Positions 63,143-64,000 of a stretch of DNA of 64,000 bases are shown piece after piece (position 1 is the first letter of the stretch; each line of letters begins with the position of its first letter). The notes beneath the pieces were generated by a model. The model did no database searches, had not been told where the DNA came from, and was given only the letters and a program-made list of their open reading frames with translations. The DNA is taken from NCBI RefSeq assembly GCF_000184745.1, contig NC_014931.1:248001-312000 (forward strand), read 5' to 3'. This DNA is from Variovorax paradoxus EPS. Lineage in GTDB: Bacteria; Pseudomonadota; Gammaproteobacteria; Burkholderiales; Burkholderiaceae_C. Position numbers and translations under genes: made by a program.

Positions 63143-64000
63143 CATGACCGAAATCCGCAACGTCGCCGCCGACCTCGCGCGCTTCAAGCGCCGCGTGATC
63201 GTGATCGGCCTCGCTGTGCTTTTCGCGTTCGGCCTGCTGAGTTCGCGGCTGATCTACCTGCAGGTCACGCGGCATGAAGACCTGGCCGAGCAGGCCGAGA
63301 GCAACCGCACGGCCATCGTGCCGGTGGTGCCCAACCGGGGCCTGATCCTCGACCGCAACGGCATCGTGCTGGCCTCGAACTACTCGGCCTACACGCTGGA
63401 GATCACGCCTTCGAAGGTGAACGATGTCGAGGAGACCATCGACAACCTCACGCAGGTGCTCGAAGTCTCGCCGCGCGACCGCCGCCGTTTCAAGCGCCTG
63501 CGCGAAGACTCTCGCAGCTTCGACTCCATTCCGATCCGCACCCGCCTGAGCGACGAAGAGGTCGCGCGCTTCGCGGCCCAGCGCTACCGCTTTCCGGGCG
63601 TGGAGATCAAGGCACGGCTCTTCCGCAACTACCCGAACGGCGAGACCGGCGCGCACGTGCTCGGCTACATCGGCCGCATCAACCAGCGCGAGAAGACCGC
63701 GATGGAAGACTGGGAAGAAGAGGAACAAGCCAACTACAAGGGCACCGACTACATCGGCAAGCTGGGCATCGAGCAGAGCTACGAGAAAACGCTGCACGGC
63801 CAGACCGGCGTGGAGCAGATGGAAACTTCGGCCGGCGGGCGCGCCATCCGCCGGCTCGCAAGCCACCCGGCCACACCGGGCAATACCGTGATGCTGTCGC
63901 TGGACATCAAGCTGCAGAAGCTGGTGGAAGACATGTTCGGCGACCGCCGCGGCGCGCTGGTGGCCATCGACCCCAAGACGGGCGAGGTGCTGGCCTTCGT
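63143..64000 (+). CDS. mrdA: Penicillin-binding protein 2, partial (3' end outside window)
   Basis: The first 286 residues of the elongasome transpeptidase. A short cytoplasmic N-terminus and a transmembrane helix (RVIVIGLAVLFAFGLLSSRL, about 17-36) precede the pedestal domain with NRTAIVPVVPNRGLILDRNG, YPNGETGAHVLGYIGRIN and GIEQSYEKTLHGQTGVEQMET. The visible end (ALVAIDPKTGEVLAF) is the beginning of the transpeptidase domain; the SxxK serine lies beyond the window. It is not among closed ORFs because no stop is reached. Order mreB-mreC-mreD-mrdA is the conserved one. Confidence 0.94.

Overview
The window reads as a chromosomal segment of a high-GC betaproteobacterium. Order Burkholderiales, family Comamonadaceae, and a Variovorax-like organism fit best. 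This is an inference from protein style: four Bug-type periplasmic receptors, a meta-cleavage hpa cluster, many LysR regulators and very GC-rich codon use. I saw no rRNA, tRNA, CRISPR array, phage gene or transposase. Conserved housekeeping blocks (lplT/alr, radA, rdgC/ilvE, xth/pyrE, gatCAB, mreBCD-mrdA) alternate with catabolic and transport islands.

Layout. 1-6190: a partial EamA exporter, lplT divergent from alr, a membrane protein, a LysR/EamA divergent pair and a 43-residue predicted secreted peptide. 6203-18204 (all minus): a homoprotocatechuate (3,4-dihydroxyphenylacetate) meta-cleavage operon, hpaR-hpaG1-hpaG2-hpaE-ligA/ligB-like-hpaF-hpaH-hpaI. Three Bug receptor genes are interleaved in it, and an NTF2-like lipoprotein, a class II aldolase and a ketopantoate-reductase-like gene extend it. 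A palindrome on the predicted -10 box upstream of hpaR is the likely HpaR operator. 18307-25643: radA, a lipoprotein with a strong terminator, a LysR-controlled MFS transporter plus M20 amidohydrolase pair, and rdgC.

25686-25969 is a gene-free inverted-repeat element that can fold as a three-way junction and sits exactly between rdgC and ilvE. 26043-38291 holds ilvE and small neighbours, an O-antigen-ligase-like protein, a two-component system, a three-gene cluster (ketosynthase, chain-length-factor-like ketosynthase, halogenase-like flavoprotein), ampG and an M48 protease.

38468-51398 is the most interesting region, a nitrogen-scavenging island. Two near-consensus sigma-54 promoters drive two co-directional operons. 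The first carries allophanate hydrolase, an NMT1-type ABC transporter and an AtzH-like protein. The second carries a BMP-type ABC transporter, a formamidase-like nitrilase, a biuret-hydrolase-like enzyme, a second isochorismatase-like hydrolase and an FCD-type GntR regulator. A TTGTACACAA-type palindrome overlaps the predicted start site of the first promoter. Together they suggest uptake of small ureide or amide compounds and hydrolysis through biuret and allophanate to ammonia and CO2.

51443-64000: a fourth Bug receptor with a flavin monooxygenase and divergent LysR, then xth/pyrE, a DUF4124-like protein, gatCAB, and mreB-mreC-mreD running into a truncated mrdA (PBP2) at the window edge.
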